A stretch of DNA of 64,000 nt from Desmonostoc geniculatum HA4340-LM1 (GTDB taxonomy: Bacteria; Cyanobacteriota; Cyanobacteriia; Cyanobacteriales; Nostocaceae), in the NCBI GenBank assembly GCA_019359545.1, contig JAHHHB010000021.1:1-64000 (forward strand), written 5' to 3'. Both the position numbers and the translations under genes were made by a program. Shown one piece after another: positions 53,372 to 61,850 of this stretch. The notes under the pieces were generated by a model. The model ran no database searches, was not told where the DNA came from, and worked only from the letters and a program-made list of their open reading frames with translations. The stretch's first letter is position 1. The number at the start of each line of letters is the position of its first letter.

Positions 53372-54019
53372 CTACTCTATATTCCATTCCAAAAGCAAGG
53401 GGCAGTTATGCAATTGCCATTCCAAGGTTGAAACGTTCAAATCTTTGATTAATCCAGTACTGATATTTAGTACCCAGCCATGAACCATAGGCGCTTTTGG
53501 CGTATAAAGTACCTGACGCATGATCGAAGTTTGGTAAAGATTTTTCACTTGCGCCGCAACGTTCATTTCCGCCAAACGGTTCAGACGTTCTTCTCTTGTT
53601 GGTAAGGCATCAATTTCTGTTTTTTTCTGCAAATACAATTCCCGAATTGGATTTACCCAGTTATCAATAATGCCGATGGTTTTCCATTCTAAAGCCGCCT
53701 TAATTCCTCCACAATCGTAGTGACCACAAACGATAATGTGTTCTACTTTCAGATGTAGAATTGCATATTCTAAAACTGCTAAAAAGTTAATATCTGTCAG
53801 AGAAACTTGATTAGCAATATTACGATGTACAAATAACTCTCCTGGTTCTGTACGGGTAAAGTTTGTTAAGGGCAAACGACTATCAGAACAACCGATATAC
53901 AGAAAGGGTGGTGTTTGTCCGCTAGATAGTTCTTCAAAGTAATTCGGGTTTAGAGCCAGTTTCTCGGCAACCCAAGCCTGATTATTTCTGAAGAGTTGAT
54001 TAAGGCTGTGATATTTCAT
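53372..54019 (-). CDS. Cytosolic-type beta-carbonic anhydrase
   Basis: This 215-residue beta-CA has no signal peptide. Zinc ligands are Cys44 and Asp46 in IGCSDSRLP, His100 and Cys103 in VCGHYDCGG. Other family features are present (FVHRNIANQV, VLEYAILHLKVEHI). It looks like the Can/CynT type rather than the carboxysomal CcaA with its long C-terminal extension. The start is ATG. A free cytosolic CA would tend to leak CO2, so its use next to a bicarbonate transporter is notable. The gene is separated from sbtA by a terminator. Confidence 0.9.
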   Translation of the reverse strand: MKYHSLNQLFRNNQAWVAEKLALNPNYFEELSSGQTPPFLYIGCSDSRLPLTNFTRTEPGELFVHRNIANQVSLTDINFLAVLEYAILHLKVEHIIVCGHYDCGGIKAALEWKTIGIIDNWVNPIRELYLQKKTEIDALPTREERLNRLAEMNVAAQVKNLYQTSIMRQVLYTPKAPMVHGWVLNISTGLIKDLNVSTLEWQLHNCPLLLEWNIE

Positions 54020-54302
54020 TCTTTCATCAAATTTGAGAGAGAATTTTTTGAAGAAGAATTCAGAATGGGCTACGCCCCGCTGCGCTAACAGGAGTCAGTT
54101 CTACTGAATACCTAACTCAATTCTGATGACTGATGCTTTGATTCTGTATTTTATAGATATTTTAGCTGATTTATATTTATTTATAAAGCAATATTAAATT
54201 CTTCAGATATAAAATTTTTCTAAAGCTGAAAATTAGGATTTTTGTATAAATTTAGATCGCCGATTTTTAATCTTTATATATAGCAATTCTCATTTGAATG
54301 AA

Positions 54303-54330
54303 GTAGGGTAGCACAGCTGTGCTACCCTAT
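54303..54330. repeat. Palindrome GTAGGGTAGCACAG, copy 2
   Basis: GTAGGGTAGCACAG is followed directly by CTGTGCTACCCTAT; only the last base departs from perfect symmetry. Confidence 0.9.
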
Positions 54331-54646
54331 GAAGATCTATTTTTTCTGTACCTCACGTTTGTCGGGAAACGCTATAACCTTACTTAATTATTTTTAATCA
54401 ACAAGATACCCGAATTATTAAATAATTCGGGTATCTCAATTTGAAAATTTTCACAAATACAATAGGATTGCCAGAGCATGTCTAGATATTTTTACAGAGC
54501 AGACAAACTTAAGTGTAAAGCTAACGTAACAAGGATGGAAAATTCCAGGTTGAAACATTTAATACCACTTGGAAAAATGATTGTGATAGATGGATTCACA
54601 GAACCCTTTAAAAGAAATCAATTCTCAATCCAAAATGGTATCAGTT

Positions 54647-54898
54647 TCAATCAGGGGCAACAACTTTGCTACCGTTATGATGGTTGATTGACCAACGGTG
54701 ATCGACACCCAGAGAAGAAAACTGACAAATTTCTTCTAGTCGTTTTTGTTGCACGGCGGCTTTCCGCAGAGTAATAATTAGCTGATTCACCTGATGCCGT
54801 AAATCGGGATTATCGTTTACTGCTGACATTGTTTGTCTTTCTAAAAGTTGAAGTATAAGTTCGTAGTGGATAGGTGAAGGTAGGGGAATTTGCTCCAT
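54647..54898 (-). CDS. Small conserved hypothetical protein, 83 residues
   Basis: The ATG at 54898 is preferred over an upstream in-frame start at 54919. The product begins MEQIPLPSPIHYELILQLLE and continues with helical, charged sequence (DLRHQVNQLIITLRKAAVQQ, KRLEEICQ). I recall similar short proteins in Nostoc-like genomes but no function. There is no signal, membrane segment or metal site. The last 22 residues are polar and may be unconserved. Confidence 0.55.
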   Translation of the reverse strand: MEQIPLPSPIHYELILQLLERQTMSAVNDNPDLRHQVNQLIITLRKAAVQQKRLEEICQFSSLGVDHRWSINHHNGSKVVAPD

Positions 54899-55135
54899 GA
54901 AGTTAGAGTTTAATTTCAAATTTGGGATTTTTTATGAGTCAGAGTTTGTCTCTTGTTAATGAATTGTTACATAAGAAATAACTAATTGTTTAGGGCTTTG
55001 ATTTCCCTAGCGATGAAGATTTGGCAAAGATATTGCTGGTATTAGGCAGCAAAATGCTGTATATCCACGTATAGTATGCCCAATTGCTTAACTTTTATGT
55101 GCAGTGACCCTGCAAACAGCAGGGTGAGTGTTTTT

Positions 55136-56026
55136 TTAGAAATTCCTGGGCAACAGAGGAGCGATCGCAGCGCCGGGATCTGGTTGTTTGACTAAAGATT
55201 CTCCAATGAGTACAGCGGATGCACCTGCTTGAACTACCAAACTCAAGTCATCTGGTTTGTGTAGTCCCGACTCGCTGACAACTAGGATGTTTTTCTGTTG
55301 CAATTGGCTACCTCTTGCAGCCAAAAGTTGGCAAGTAGTTTCGAGGTCAACAGAAAAATCTTCCAAATTGCGATTGTTGATTCCGACCAAGGAAACCCCA
55401 TCTAAGGCTAACACACGGTCAAGTTCTGCCAAACTGTGGACTTCAATCAAGGCAGCCATTTTCAGGTTGTTGGCAATTTTCAGGAAGTATTGTAAGTATT
55501 GATCGTCCAGGATAGCCGCAATCAACAAAATGGCATCAGCACCTTGAATTCGTGCCAAGTACATCTGGTACGGATAGATGATAAAATCTTTGCACAGTAG
55601 GGGCAAATCTACCGCAGCGCGAATCTTGGCTAAGTTGTCAAAGCTGCCCTGAAAAAATTTGGCATCTGTCAAAACAGAAAGACAGCTAGCACCACCTTGC
55701 TCATAGGATTGGGCGATCGCTACTGGATCAAAATCTGCTCGTAAAACCCCTTTGCTGGGAGAAGCTTTTTTCACTTCCGCAATTACCGCTGGCTTTGTTT
55801 TCCCTTGGCGCAAAGCCGCAACAAAATCACGGGTTGGTGGCGCGGAAAGTACCTGATGTTGCAATTCCCGTAAAGGTAACCTTTCCCGCATTTGGTCAAC
55901 TTCTTGTTCTTTATGCCAGACAATTTCCTCCAAAATATTGTTTGGTTCTGAATTAGGCACGGCAGCCTGATAACGCAACATGGATACAGCAATAGCTGGG
56001 TTAGGCGAACGACGACGGATTTGCAT
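55136..56026 (-). CDS. trpC: Indole-3-glycerol phosphate synthase
   Basis: TrpC closes the indole ring in tryptophan synthesis, turning CdRP into indole-3-glycerol phosphate. The 296-residue product has an N-terminal extension of about 25 residues and then the TIM-barrel motifs: [20 protein letters not shown] (catalytic Lys and Pro-Ser-Lys), [68 protein letters not shown] and [11 protein letters not shown]. It follows lpdA on the same strand after 97 bases of heptamer repeats, an order I recall from other cyanobacteria. The start is ATG. Confidence 0.95.
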   Translation of the reverse strand: MQIRRRSPNPAIAVSMLRYQAAVPNSEPNNILEEIVWHKEQEVDQMRERLPLRELQHQVLSAPPTRDFVAALRQGKTKPAVIAEVKKASPSKGVLRADFDPVAIAQSYEQGGASCLSVLTDAKFFQGSFDNLAKIRAAVDLPLLCKDFIIYPYQMYLARIQGADAILLIAAILDDQYLQYFLKIANNLKMAALIEVHSLAELDRVLALDGVSLVGINNRNLEDFSVDLETTCQLLAARGSQLQQKNILVVSESGLHKPDDLSLVVQAGASAVLIGESLVKQPDPGAAIAPLLPRNF

Positions 56027-56123
56027 AATTAGTCATTTGTCATTGGTCATTAGTCAGTGGTCAGTGGTCAGTGGTCATTTGTCCTTGTTTATTGACAAAG
56101 GACAAATGACAAAAGACAAAGGA

Positions 56124-57554
56124 CTAAATGACGATCGCTCGTTTATAAGCTTCGTCTAGGACTTCTGAAAGTGTTGGGTGGGCGTGGACTAGATGGGCGA
56201 GATTTTGGACGGATTGACGGTTAGCGATCGCGGCTGACGCTTCGTGAATTAAGTCTGAGGCGTGGAGTCCGAAAATATGGACGCCCAAGACTTCTCCTGT
56301 GTCTTTGCGATAGATCACCTTGGCAATACCGTCGGCTTCATTTTCTGCTAACGCTTTGGAATTTCCTTTGTAATAACTCCTACTGGTGGCGATTTCAAAG
56401 CCTTCGGTTTGTCCCAATTCCTTAGCTGCTGTTTCTGTTAAGCCCACATAGCTAACCTCTGGGTGGGTAAACGCCGCTGCGGGGATGCTGCGATAGTCTA
56501 CTATCTTCTCCCTGCCAACTATGTTTTCCACCGCGATGATGCCTTGAGCAGAGGCGGCATGTGCTAACATCATTTTGCCATTGGCGTCACCAATTGCCCA
56601 GAGATGCGGCACTACTTCGCCTGCTGACAATACTGCCATGCGATCGTCAACTGGGATAAAATTCCGGCGATCGAGTTCTACACCTACAGACTCTAAACCA
56701 AGATTTTTGGTCGCTGGGATGCGTCCTGTAGCCACTAAGCAAGCATCTACTTCGATGACCTCTACATCTTCTTTGGTTTTGAAATCTGCTAACTCAATGA
56801 CCACCGGTGAACCGGGGATGACTTTTTTGGCGTATATCCCCACTTTGGTTTCAATATCGCGGGGAGTAATCAGCACTCGTTCAGCGAGTTTGGCAATGTC
56901 GCGGTCAAATCCTGGCATTAACTGGTCTAGGGCTTCAATCAAGGTGATTTCACAGCCCAAAGCTGAGTAAATATCAGAAAATTCCAAGCCAATGTAACCA
57001 CTGCCAATAATTGCTACCCACTCTGGTAGTGATTCCAACTTTACACCTTGGTCGCTGGTGAAGACAGTTTTGCCGTCTACTTCAATTCCTGGAGGGACAA
57101 AAGGAATTGAACCAGGGGAAAGGATAATGTCTTTGGCTGTGATGGTTTTTTCGCCGCCGTCTCCAGCGATGGAGACTTTTTGTGTGCCGGCGATTTTTCC
57201 CCAACCTTTGATGATATCGACTCCCAGACGTTTGAGACTGTTAGTTAAGTCGCCTTGAATCTTTGAGACAAGATTGGTAGCATGATTGGCGATCGCTTGG
57301 CGATCAAATTCCACGCTACCAACTTGAATTCCCAGTGACTTGAGGTGGTGGGCATTTCGTAACTCCCGCACACGTCCAGATGCTGCTAACAGTGCTTTAG
57401 AAGGAATACAGCCGCGATTAACACAGGTTCCTCCCATATCAGCAGCTTCAATAATCGCTGTTTTTAAACCGCAACTCACGGCGTGTAGGGCTGCGCCATG
57501 TCCGCCCACACCAGCGCCGATAATTACTAAATCGTAATCAAATTCTTGACTCAC
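56124..57554 (-). CDS. lpdA: Dihydrolipoyl dehydrogenase (E3)
   Basis: LpdA reoxidises dihydrolipoamide in the pyruvate dehydrogenase complex and glycine cleavage system, using FAD and NAD+. The 476-residue product has the FAD motif [18 protein letters not shown], the redox disulphide Cys44/Cys49 in [13 protein letters not shown], the NAD motif [20 protein letters not shown], the second FAD site LWAIGDANG, and the catalytic His459/Glu464 pair in [10 protein letters not shown]. The start is GTG at 57554. The gene lies upstream of trpC on the same strand. Confidence 0.95.
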   Translation of the reverse strand: MSQEFDYDLVIIGAGVGGHGAALHAVSCGLKTAIIEAADMGGTCVNRGCIPSKALLAASGRVRELRNAHHLKSLGIQVGSVEFDRQAIANHATNLVSKIQGDLTNSLKRLGVDIIKGWGKIAGTQKVSIAGDGGEKTITAKDIILSPGSIPFVPPGIEVDGKTVFTSDQGVKLESLPEWVAIIGSGYIGLEFSDIYSALGCEITLIEALDQLMPGFDRDIAKLAERVLITPRDIETKVGIYAKKVIPGSPVVIELADFKTKEDVEVIEVDACLVATGRIPATKNLGLESVGVELDRRNFIPVDDRMAVLSAGEVVPHLWAIGDANGKMMLAHAASAQGIIAVENIVGREKIVDYRSIPAAAFTHPEVSYVGLTETAAKELGQTEGFEIATSRSYYKGNSKALAENEADGIAKVIYRKDTGEVLGVHIFGLHASDLIHEASAAIANRQSVQNLAHLVHAHPTLSEVLDEAYKRAIVI

Positions 57555-58088
57555 GTTAGTTTCCCCGTGTGCTTCGCCTATTTATTCTCAACTTGACCGA
57601 CAATCAACGCAACCCCTTTAACAGTTATCAGTTATCGGTTGTGAGTTTCGTCGCTGGGTTTAAGCCCCTATTACATAGTTACCAGCGATTGGCGATCGTT
57701 GAACACCAAAAACTGGTAACTGATTTCAATACCCCACCATACGGCTGATAACTGTTCACTGAATTTTACCTTTGGATGTTGCTAATTCACTCAAATTATG
57801 ATTCAGGCCGCAATGGCTAAAAGATGGATGTTTTCAGTAATTATAATCAAATTCACATACTTATTTTTTTTATACTCAGAACTTACGCAAACAATAGCCA
57901 AAACCCTTATTTTCACGTAGGGGCAATTCATGAATTGCCCCTACAGCGTGTACTTTTGCGTAAGTCCTAATACTGCCAACGGAGTGGGGAGTGGGGAGAA
58001 GTTGCAGCAGTTTTTCCCCTGCGCCTCCACTTTCTTGTTCTGATTCCTGATTTCTGAATTCTGAATTCTGAATTCTGAATTCTTCTTT
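57555..58088. other. Spacer with short repeats and nested palindrome
   Basis: This 534-base spacer has no gene. Besides the 57877-57970 element it holds AACAGTTATCAGTTATCGG-type repeats (57618-57640), a GGAGTGGGGAGTGGGGAG run (57979-57998) and a GAATTCTGAATTCTGAATTC array (58057-58083) that reaches the next stop codon. Confidence 0.6.
57877..57970. repeat. Nested palindrome: ACTTACGCAA arms around GTAGGGGCAATTCAT
   Basis: Arms ACTTACGCAA (57881-57890) and TTGCGTAAGT (57956-57965) enclose a perfect 28-bp palindrome, GTAGGGGCAATTCA and its inverse, at 57917-57944. The outer arms are the same type as those at 3612-4013, but the inner unit is different. Confidence 0.85.
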
Positions 58089-58706
58089 TTAATTTTGATT
58101 TTGATAGCGATCCTCAAGCATGACAGATGCTTGTCGCTTAGCGTGAATGTTTTTCATGTGCTTTTTCACGGTATTGATAGTTATGTAAAGCTGAGCGGCA
58201 ATTTCTTTGTAGCTGTAGTTGTTTCTGTAGAGGAACCAAATTTCTGCTTCTCGCCGCGTCAGTTCAAATTTTTTAACTTCGGTGAGGGCGACATGTTTGA
58301 GACACTCGTATTTATTTTGTATGGTTACCAATAAACAAGGTAGATCAAATCCATCTAAATCAAGCAGTCTGACTCTAATCCGAAAAATATTTGATTTGTC
58401 AAGGACAATTTCATCTGAAAAAATAATCAATTTATCAGCAAGCCAAGACTGGTTGCTAAGTAATGATTCACAAAGATTCCAGATAGCTGGCGGGGCAAAA
58501 TTATCGTGACAATTTTCTTGATTAAATTGACAACAAATTTGATGAGCAGATGCGTTAGCATGAAGCACTTTTCCAGCCTGATTTAAAATTAAAATACCAT
58601 CCTCTAGCCCTTCGATTACTTCTTGCAAAAAATCCGCTCGCTTTGAGTCATAGTTAATATTTTCTCGCTGTTGGGTTTCAACTAATGTCTTCGTTAGAGT
58701 CATCAT
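58089..58706 (-). CDS. LuxR-type regulator with PAS-like input domain
   Basis: The product (205 residues from the ATG at 58706; the open frame extends to a TTG at 58727) has a PAS-like N-terminal domain (FLQEVIEGLEDGILILNQAG, KVLHANASAHQICC) and a C-terminal LuxR/GerE helix-turn-helix (FELTRREAEIWFLYRNNYSY, KEIAAQLYITINTVKKHMKN). The PAS part has several Cys residues (ICCQF, CHD), which could sense redox state or bind a cofactor; this is a guess. No partner gene is adjacent. Confidence 0.82.
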   Translation of the reverse strand: MMTLTKTLVETQQRENINYDSKRADFLQEVIEGLEDGILILNQAGKVLHANASAHQICCQFNQENCHDNFAPPAIWNLCESLLSNQSWLADKLIIFSDEIVLDKSNIFRIRVRLLDLDGFDLPCLLVTIQNKYECLKHVALTEVKKFELTRREAEIWFLYRNNYSYKEIAAQLYITINTVKKHMKNIHAKRQASVMLEDRYQNQN

Positions 58707-58727
58707 AAGAAGTATTTTAATATACAA

Positions 58728-59179
58728 AATGCTACTGAATTTGGGAATTTATGGTGTTGGGATATGCACCATGAATTTTGTAGATGGTTACGTAAATAAA
58801 TTTGTTGAACATTAGAGTTAAACTAGCCTAACGAAATTAAATTTCAGTGTTAGTTTTGACAGAAAAATTCAAAAATACTTAAATTTAACAGGTTGCGTAG
58901 TTTTTTGGAATTAACTTAGGCATGATTTATATACAACTCTGAAATTGTCTATTTCGGAAGCCGCCTTTAATAGATTTACGATCGCCACAAAATATAATAA
59001 TTATTTAAGTTGAAATAAAAATATACATACGTATATGCTTATGGTGATATTTGCTAGCAAATCTGAGTTATAAAGAACGTATTTATCATGTATGTAGTTT
59101 AGCAGCGATGAAAATTTTTGATTAAAATGCAGATGTCTACTAGGCGGCGTGCTGTCTACCTAAATTCAGTAAATAATCG
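58728..59179. other. Spacer upstream of the ureohydrolase gene
   Basis: This 452-base AT-rich spacer lies between divergent genes. It has an ATACATACGTATATG palindromic run at 59023-59037 that could be an operator. I looked for a guanidine-I/II riboswitch and saw none. Confidence 0.45.
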
Positions 59180-60247
59180 ATGAGTAATCAACTACAAGAC
59201 TACAATCCCAGCGGCGTAGGTGAAATAAATGGCAACCTTTTCGGTTTACCATTCGATTACGAGTCTGCAAACTTGATTGTCTTTGGTGTACCGTGGGAAG
59301 TGACTGTTTCTTATGGCGCAGGTACAGCTAACGGGCCACAGCGGATTCTTGATGCTTCGACTCAATTAGATTTGTTCGATTTCGATCGCCCTGATGGCTG
59401 GAAGCAGGGAATTTTCATGGTGGAAATCCCCCAGAATATTTTAGAAAAGAACAAATATTATCGTGCCTTAGCGGCGAAAGTTATTGAAAGATTAGCCGAA
59501 GGTAAAGAACTCTCAGATACACCAGATTTAACGCCTGTGCTGACAGAAATCAATCAGGCTTGTCAACAAGTTAATCAATGGCTGTTTGAGAATTCTCAGA
59601 AAGCAATTAACAATGGTAAACGAGTCGCAGTCATTGGAGGAGATCACAGTTCGCCGTTAGGTTATTTCCAAGCATTAGCAGCTAAATACCCAGACTATGG
59701 GATTTTGCACATTGACGCACACGCAGATTTACGCGATGCCTATGAGGGATTTGAATTTTCCCATGCGTCTATTATGTTTAATGCCATGAAAATACCGCAA
59801 ATTTCTAAGTTAGTGCAAGTTGGGTTGCGTGATATTTCTCATGATGAAGTGCAATTGATTGACGAATCTGATAGACGCATTGTTGCTTATTACGATGCTG
59901 CCATTAAACAAAAGCTTTACTCTGGCACAACTTGGGTTTATTTATGTCGAGAAATTATCAATCATTTACCTGAGTATGTTTATATTAGCTTTGATGTGGA
60001 TGGTTTAGATCCAAAACTTTGTCCGAGTACTGGTACTCCTGTTCCAGGTGGGTTGGAATTAGAGCAAACATTTTGTTTGTTTCGGGAATTGGTAAATAGT
60101 GGCAGAAAAATTATTGGCTTTGATATTTCCGAAGTCGGTGATGGTGAGTGGGATGGCAATGTTGGGGCGCGGGTTGTTTATAAGCTGGCGAATTTGATGG
60201 ATTTATCTCGGCAGAATTCAGGAGTCAGAATTCAGAATTCAGAATGA
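59180..60247 (+). CDS. Agmatinase-family ureohydrolase
   Basis: The 355-residue product has the dinuclear-metal site of ureohydrolases: His156 in VIGGDHSSPLG, Asp179/His181/Asp183 in HIDAHADLRD, and Asp272/Asp274 in SFDVDGLDP. SYGAGTANGPQRILDAS and GFDISEVGDGEWDGNVGARV also fit. Substrates in this family include agmatine, arginine, guanidinobutyrate and, in some cyanobacteria, guanidine. The sequence alone does not choose between agmatinase and guanidinase. No hypA/hypB-type nickel chaperones are next to it. The last 11 residues (QNSGVRIQNSE) come from a GAATTCAGA repeat. The start is ATG. Confidence 0.85.
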   Translation: MSNQLQDYNPSGVGEINGNLFGLPFDYESANLIVFGVPWEVTVSYGAGTANGPQRILDASTQLDLFDFDRPDGWKQGIFMVEIPQNILEKNKYYRALAAKVIERLAEGKELSDTPDLTPVLTEINQACQQVNQWLFENSQKAINNGKRVAVIGGDHSSPLGYFQALAAKYPDYGILHIDAHADLRDAYEGFEFSHASIMFNAMKIPQISKLVQVGLRDISHDEVQLIDESDRRIVAYYDAAIKQKLYSGTTWVYLCREIINHLPEYVYISFDVDGLDPKLCPSTGTPVPGGLELEQTFCLFRELVNSGRKIIGFDISEVGDGEWDGNVGARVVYKLANLMDLSRQNSGVRIQNSE

Positions 60248-60253
60248 ATTTGA

Positions 60254-60282
60254 GTAGAGACGTTGCATTGCAACGTCTCTAC
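60254..60282. repeat. Palindrome GTAGAGACGTTGC
   Basis: GTAGAGACGTTGC, a 3-base centre (ATT) and GCAACGTCTCTAC form a perfect hairpin 6 bases after the ureohydrolase stop codon. It is the third copy of the family at 7576 and 15685. Confidence 0.9.
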
Positions 60283-60323
60283 ATCTTGATTCAGCAACGC
60301 CCGTAATTCGTAATTAGAACACG

Positions 60324-60491
60324 AATTGTCGAGTTCTGAACTGGACAATTGTACCTTTTTACTCGAATTGTCGAGTTCAAAAGGCGAACACTTGACCTTT
60401 AACCCTCGAAGTTGCACCTTTAACCCTCATCATTCCACCTCTGAACTTAAAGCTTGGGGCTTTGAACACCAATTGTCGAGTTCAAAAGGCG
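60324..60491. repeat. Direct repeats AATTGTCGAGTTC
   Basis: AATTGTCGAGTTC occurs at 60324, 60366 and 60471; the last two copies continue identically as AAAAGGCG. Between them are CACCTTTAACCCTC repeats. After the last copy comes a GGCGTAGGCG ... GGAGACATCGG unit that also occurs inside the SDR coding sequence at 62684-62715. Confidence 0.75.
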
Positions 60492-60538
60492 TAGGCGTAT
60501 TCTGTCGGAGACATCGGTTTGTTTGTTTTGATAATTGG

Positions 60539-60760
60539 TCAAGCAAAGTCATACACTGGCGTTTCAAGAATACGCACGGGTTGCTGTTGGTTGTAAATAA
60601 TCTGCTGTAACCGTTCTACTGTAGACGGGGAAAAAAATTGCTCTCCTGTCTTTGGATTCACCCGTGCAGGTACATTTTCAATTAAGTAAAATTTGCCATT
60701 CATCTCTAGGGTATAGGTTACTGTTTGTTCTAGTAGTGTTTCATTCGAGTTACTGCTCAT
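60539..60760 (-). CDS. YgiT-like antitoxin without zinc-binding cysteines
   Basis: The ATG at 60760 overlaps the end of the upstream DUF4258 gene by 11 bases; an in-frame ATG at 60787 is possible. The 73-residue product (VTYTLEMNGKFYLIENVPAR, VNPKTGEQFFSPSTVERLQQ) matches the N-terminal pattern of YgiT/MqsA-type antitoxins, TxxxxxGxxxxIxxVPAxV-xxxGE. However, the CxxC pairs that normally bind zinc are absent (VNPKTGEQ in place of VCxxCGE). The overlap with a DUF4258 gene supports a toxin-antitoxin pair with the toxin gene first. Confidence 0.7.
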   Translation of the reverse strand: MSSNSNETLLEQTVTYTLEMNGKFYLIENVPARVNPKTGEQFFSPSTVERLQQIIYNQQQPVRILETPVYDFA

Positions 60761-61079
60761 CGTTGCTTCTCCTTCGGGTAAAGTCATTGTTCCAGAGGTT
60801 GGAGTCAGGCTGGTAAACGGTGATGATTTTGATTAATGGGCGAGACGGATAGCTACAGTGAACGTGAAGAGGTCGGTTTGCTTGCGTCAAGCCACTAATC
60901 AAACAGCTAGGACCATATTTATCATTAGGATAGTCTTCAATAACTTGACCACTGCTAATTGCCTCCTTCAATTCTTGTACGCGAATGCCACGCAGGATAG
61001 ATTGGTCAACAGCGTGTTTGGAGAACTCAAATTGATCTTCAGCTATTTTGCGACGAATTTCTGCAAGCATTGTTGACAT
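60750..61079 (-). CDS. DUF4258 toxin-like protein
   Basis: The 109-residue product starts at an ATG (an in-frame ATG at 61070 is also possible). It has the DUF4258 pattern: FEFSKHAVDQSILRGIRVQE, LKEAISSGQVIEDYPNDKYG, PLHVHCSYPSRPLIKIITVY. DUF4258 proteins resemble RelE/BrnT-type ribonuclease toxins, with His and Arg residues in a small alpha/beta fold. The gene overlaps the antitoxin-like gene that follows. The unit lies in a repeat-dense region beside mobile-element remnants. Confidence 0.75.
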   Translation of the reverse strand: MSTMLAEIRRKIAEDQFEFSKHAVDQSILRGIRVQELKEAISSGQVIEDYPNDKYGPSCLISGLTQANRPLHVHCSYPSRPLIKIITVYQPDSNLWNNDFTRRRSNDEQ

Positions 61080-61271
61080 ACAACTATTTTATTTAATGCG
61101 TAGGCGTAGCCCAACCCAAGCATCGCTTGCACGCGAGGTCACTTTGCTTTGAGCATCCGTAATCAAGACAAACCTGTATCTACGAACAAAGAGGCAATTT
61201 TAACAGGTTACCACTGAGGATGCGATCGCCACAAACGTAAGAGGCGCGATCAATCGCGCCTGGATTTGACG

Positions 61272-61301
61272 TTAAGTTGGCAGCAATGACAGCTGTGCTA
61301 C
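61272..61301. repeat. Solo arm of the nested-palindrome MITE
   Basis: TTAAGTTGGCAGCAATGACAGCTGTGCTAC corresponds, with a few changes, to the right arm of the elements at 2360 and 3733 (TTAAGTTGACACCAATG, then ACAGCTGTG). No left arm or inner module is present, so this is a decayed or one-armed copy. Confidence 0.6.
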
Positions 61302-61340
61302 ACCACGAAGACCTCTACTTCACGCATTAGTTTTGACTCT

Positions 61341-61738
61341 CACCGGACTAAAGTCACGGTGATTCAAACTGTTGTTCCGAATGAGGCTAAAGCCATCATT
61401 CTCCACAGTTATCTTTCAAGGGATTAACCCTGTGGGACAGTCAAAAGTCCCCTACCGTACTTGGCTAAACTAACGTGGTTTAGCTGTGACGTTACCTATT
61501 TTTCTTTTGCCTTTCGGAGTCCACATATTTCACAATTTCAGAACGCTCCCAATCCTGCTATTATTTGCCAGTGGTATAGGCGACGATTAACACGGCTGAC
61601 TTACTGTGCGGGAGTTTCACCCCTACTAGAATTGTTCAACGCGCTGCGGTTATTCCTACTCGTGTTTCTCTATTTTTACCACACACTGGTAGCTTAAAAG
61701 CCACCAAATAGTTTTCATCCCTGGACTGAAGTCACAGG
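61341..61738. mobile_element. Non-autonomous IS200/IS605-like element bounded by two similar hairpins
   Basis: The left hairpin CACCG-GACT-aa-AGTC-a-CGGTG (61341-61361) and right hairpin CCCTG-GACT-ga-AGTC-a-CAGGG (61718-61738) have the same design and orientation: a 5-bp outer stem, a bulged A, and an inner GACT/AGTC stem. The outer stems differ in sequence but both pair. IS200/IS605-type elements end in just such imperfect hairpins. No transposase ORF lies between; the 78-residue frame at 61461 looks spurious. Two internal hairpin-like stretches (GGGATTAACCCTGTGGGA near 61421, GGCTAAACTAACGTGGTTTAG at 61462) could be the remains of an omega-RNA region. Confidence 0.55.
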
Positions 61739-61850
61739 GTTTTCAACATAGTATCCCTTATAAAATTAGTATCCTGGGCTGATTCTTTTTTCTCACAGGG
61801 AAATCTTGAGGAATATTGTAATATCAATATTTAATCTGCAATCTGCCATC

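Noticed and set aside
54478-54687. 69-codon plus-strand frame
   Set aside because: It overlaps the more plausible minus-strand gene at 54647-54898, has no ribosome binding site and no recognisable domain.
60324-60610. 94-codon frame through the AATTGTCGAGTTC repeats
   Set aside because: It is made of direct repeats and overlaps the antitoxin-like gene; the repeated peptide is not conserved between units.
61580-61630. Minus-strand GGGGTGAAACTCCCGCACAG resembling part of a cobalamin riboswitch
   Set aside because: Only a short piece matches and no B12 gene follows. It lies inside the IS605-like element.
61461-61697. 78-codon frame inside the IS605-like element
   Set aside because: It has no similarity to TnpA or TnpB motifs (no HUH, no zinc finger, no RuvC) and probably reflects chance.
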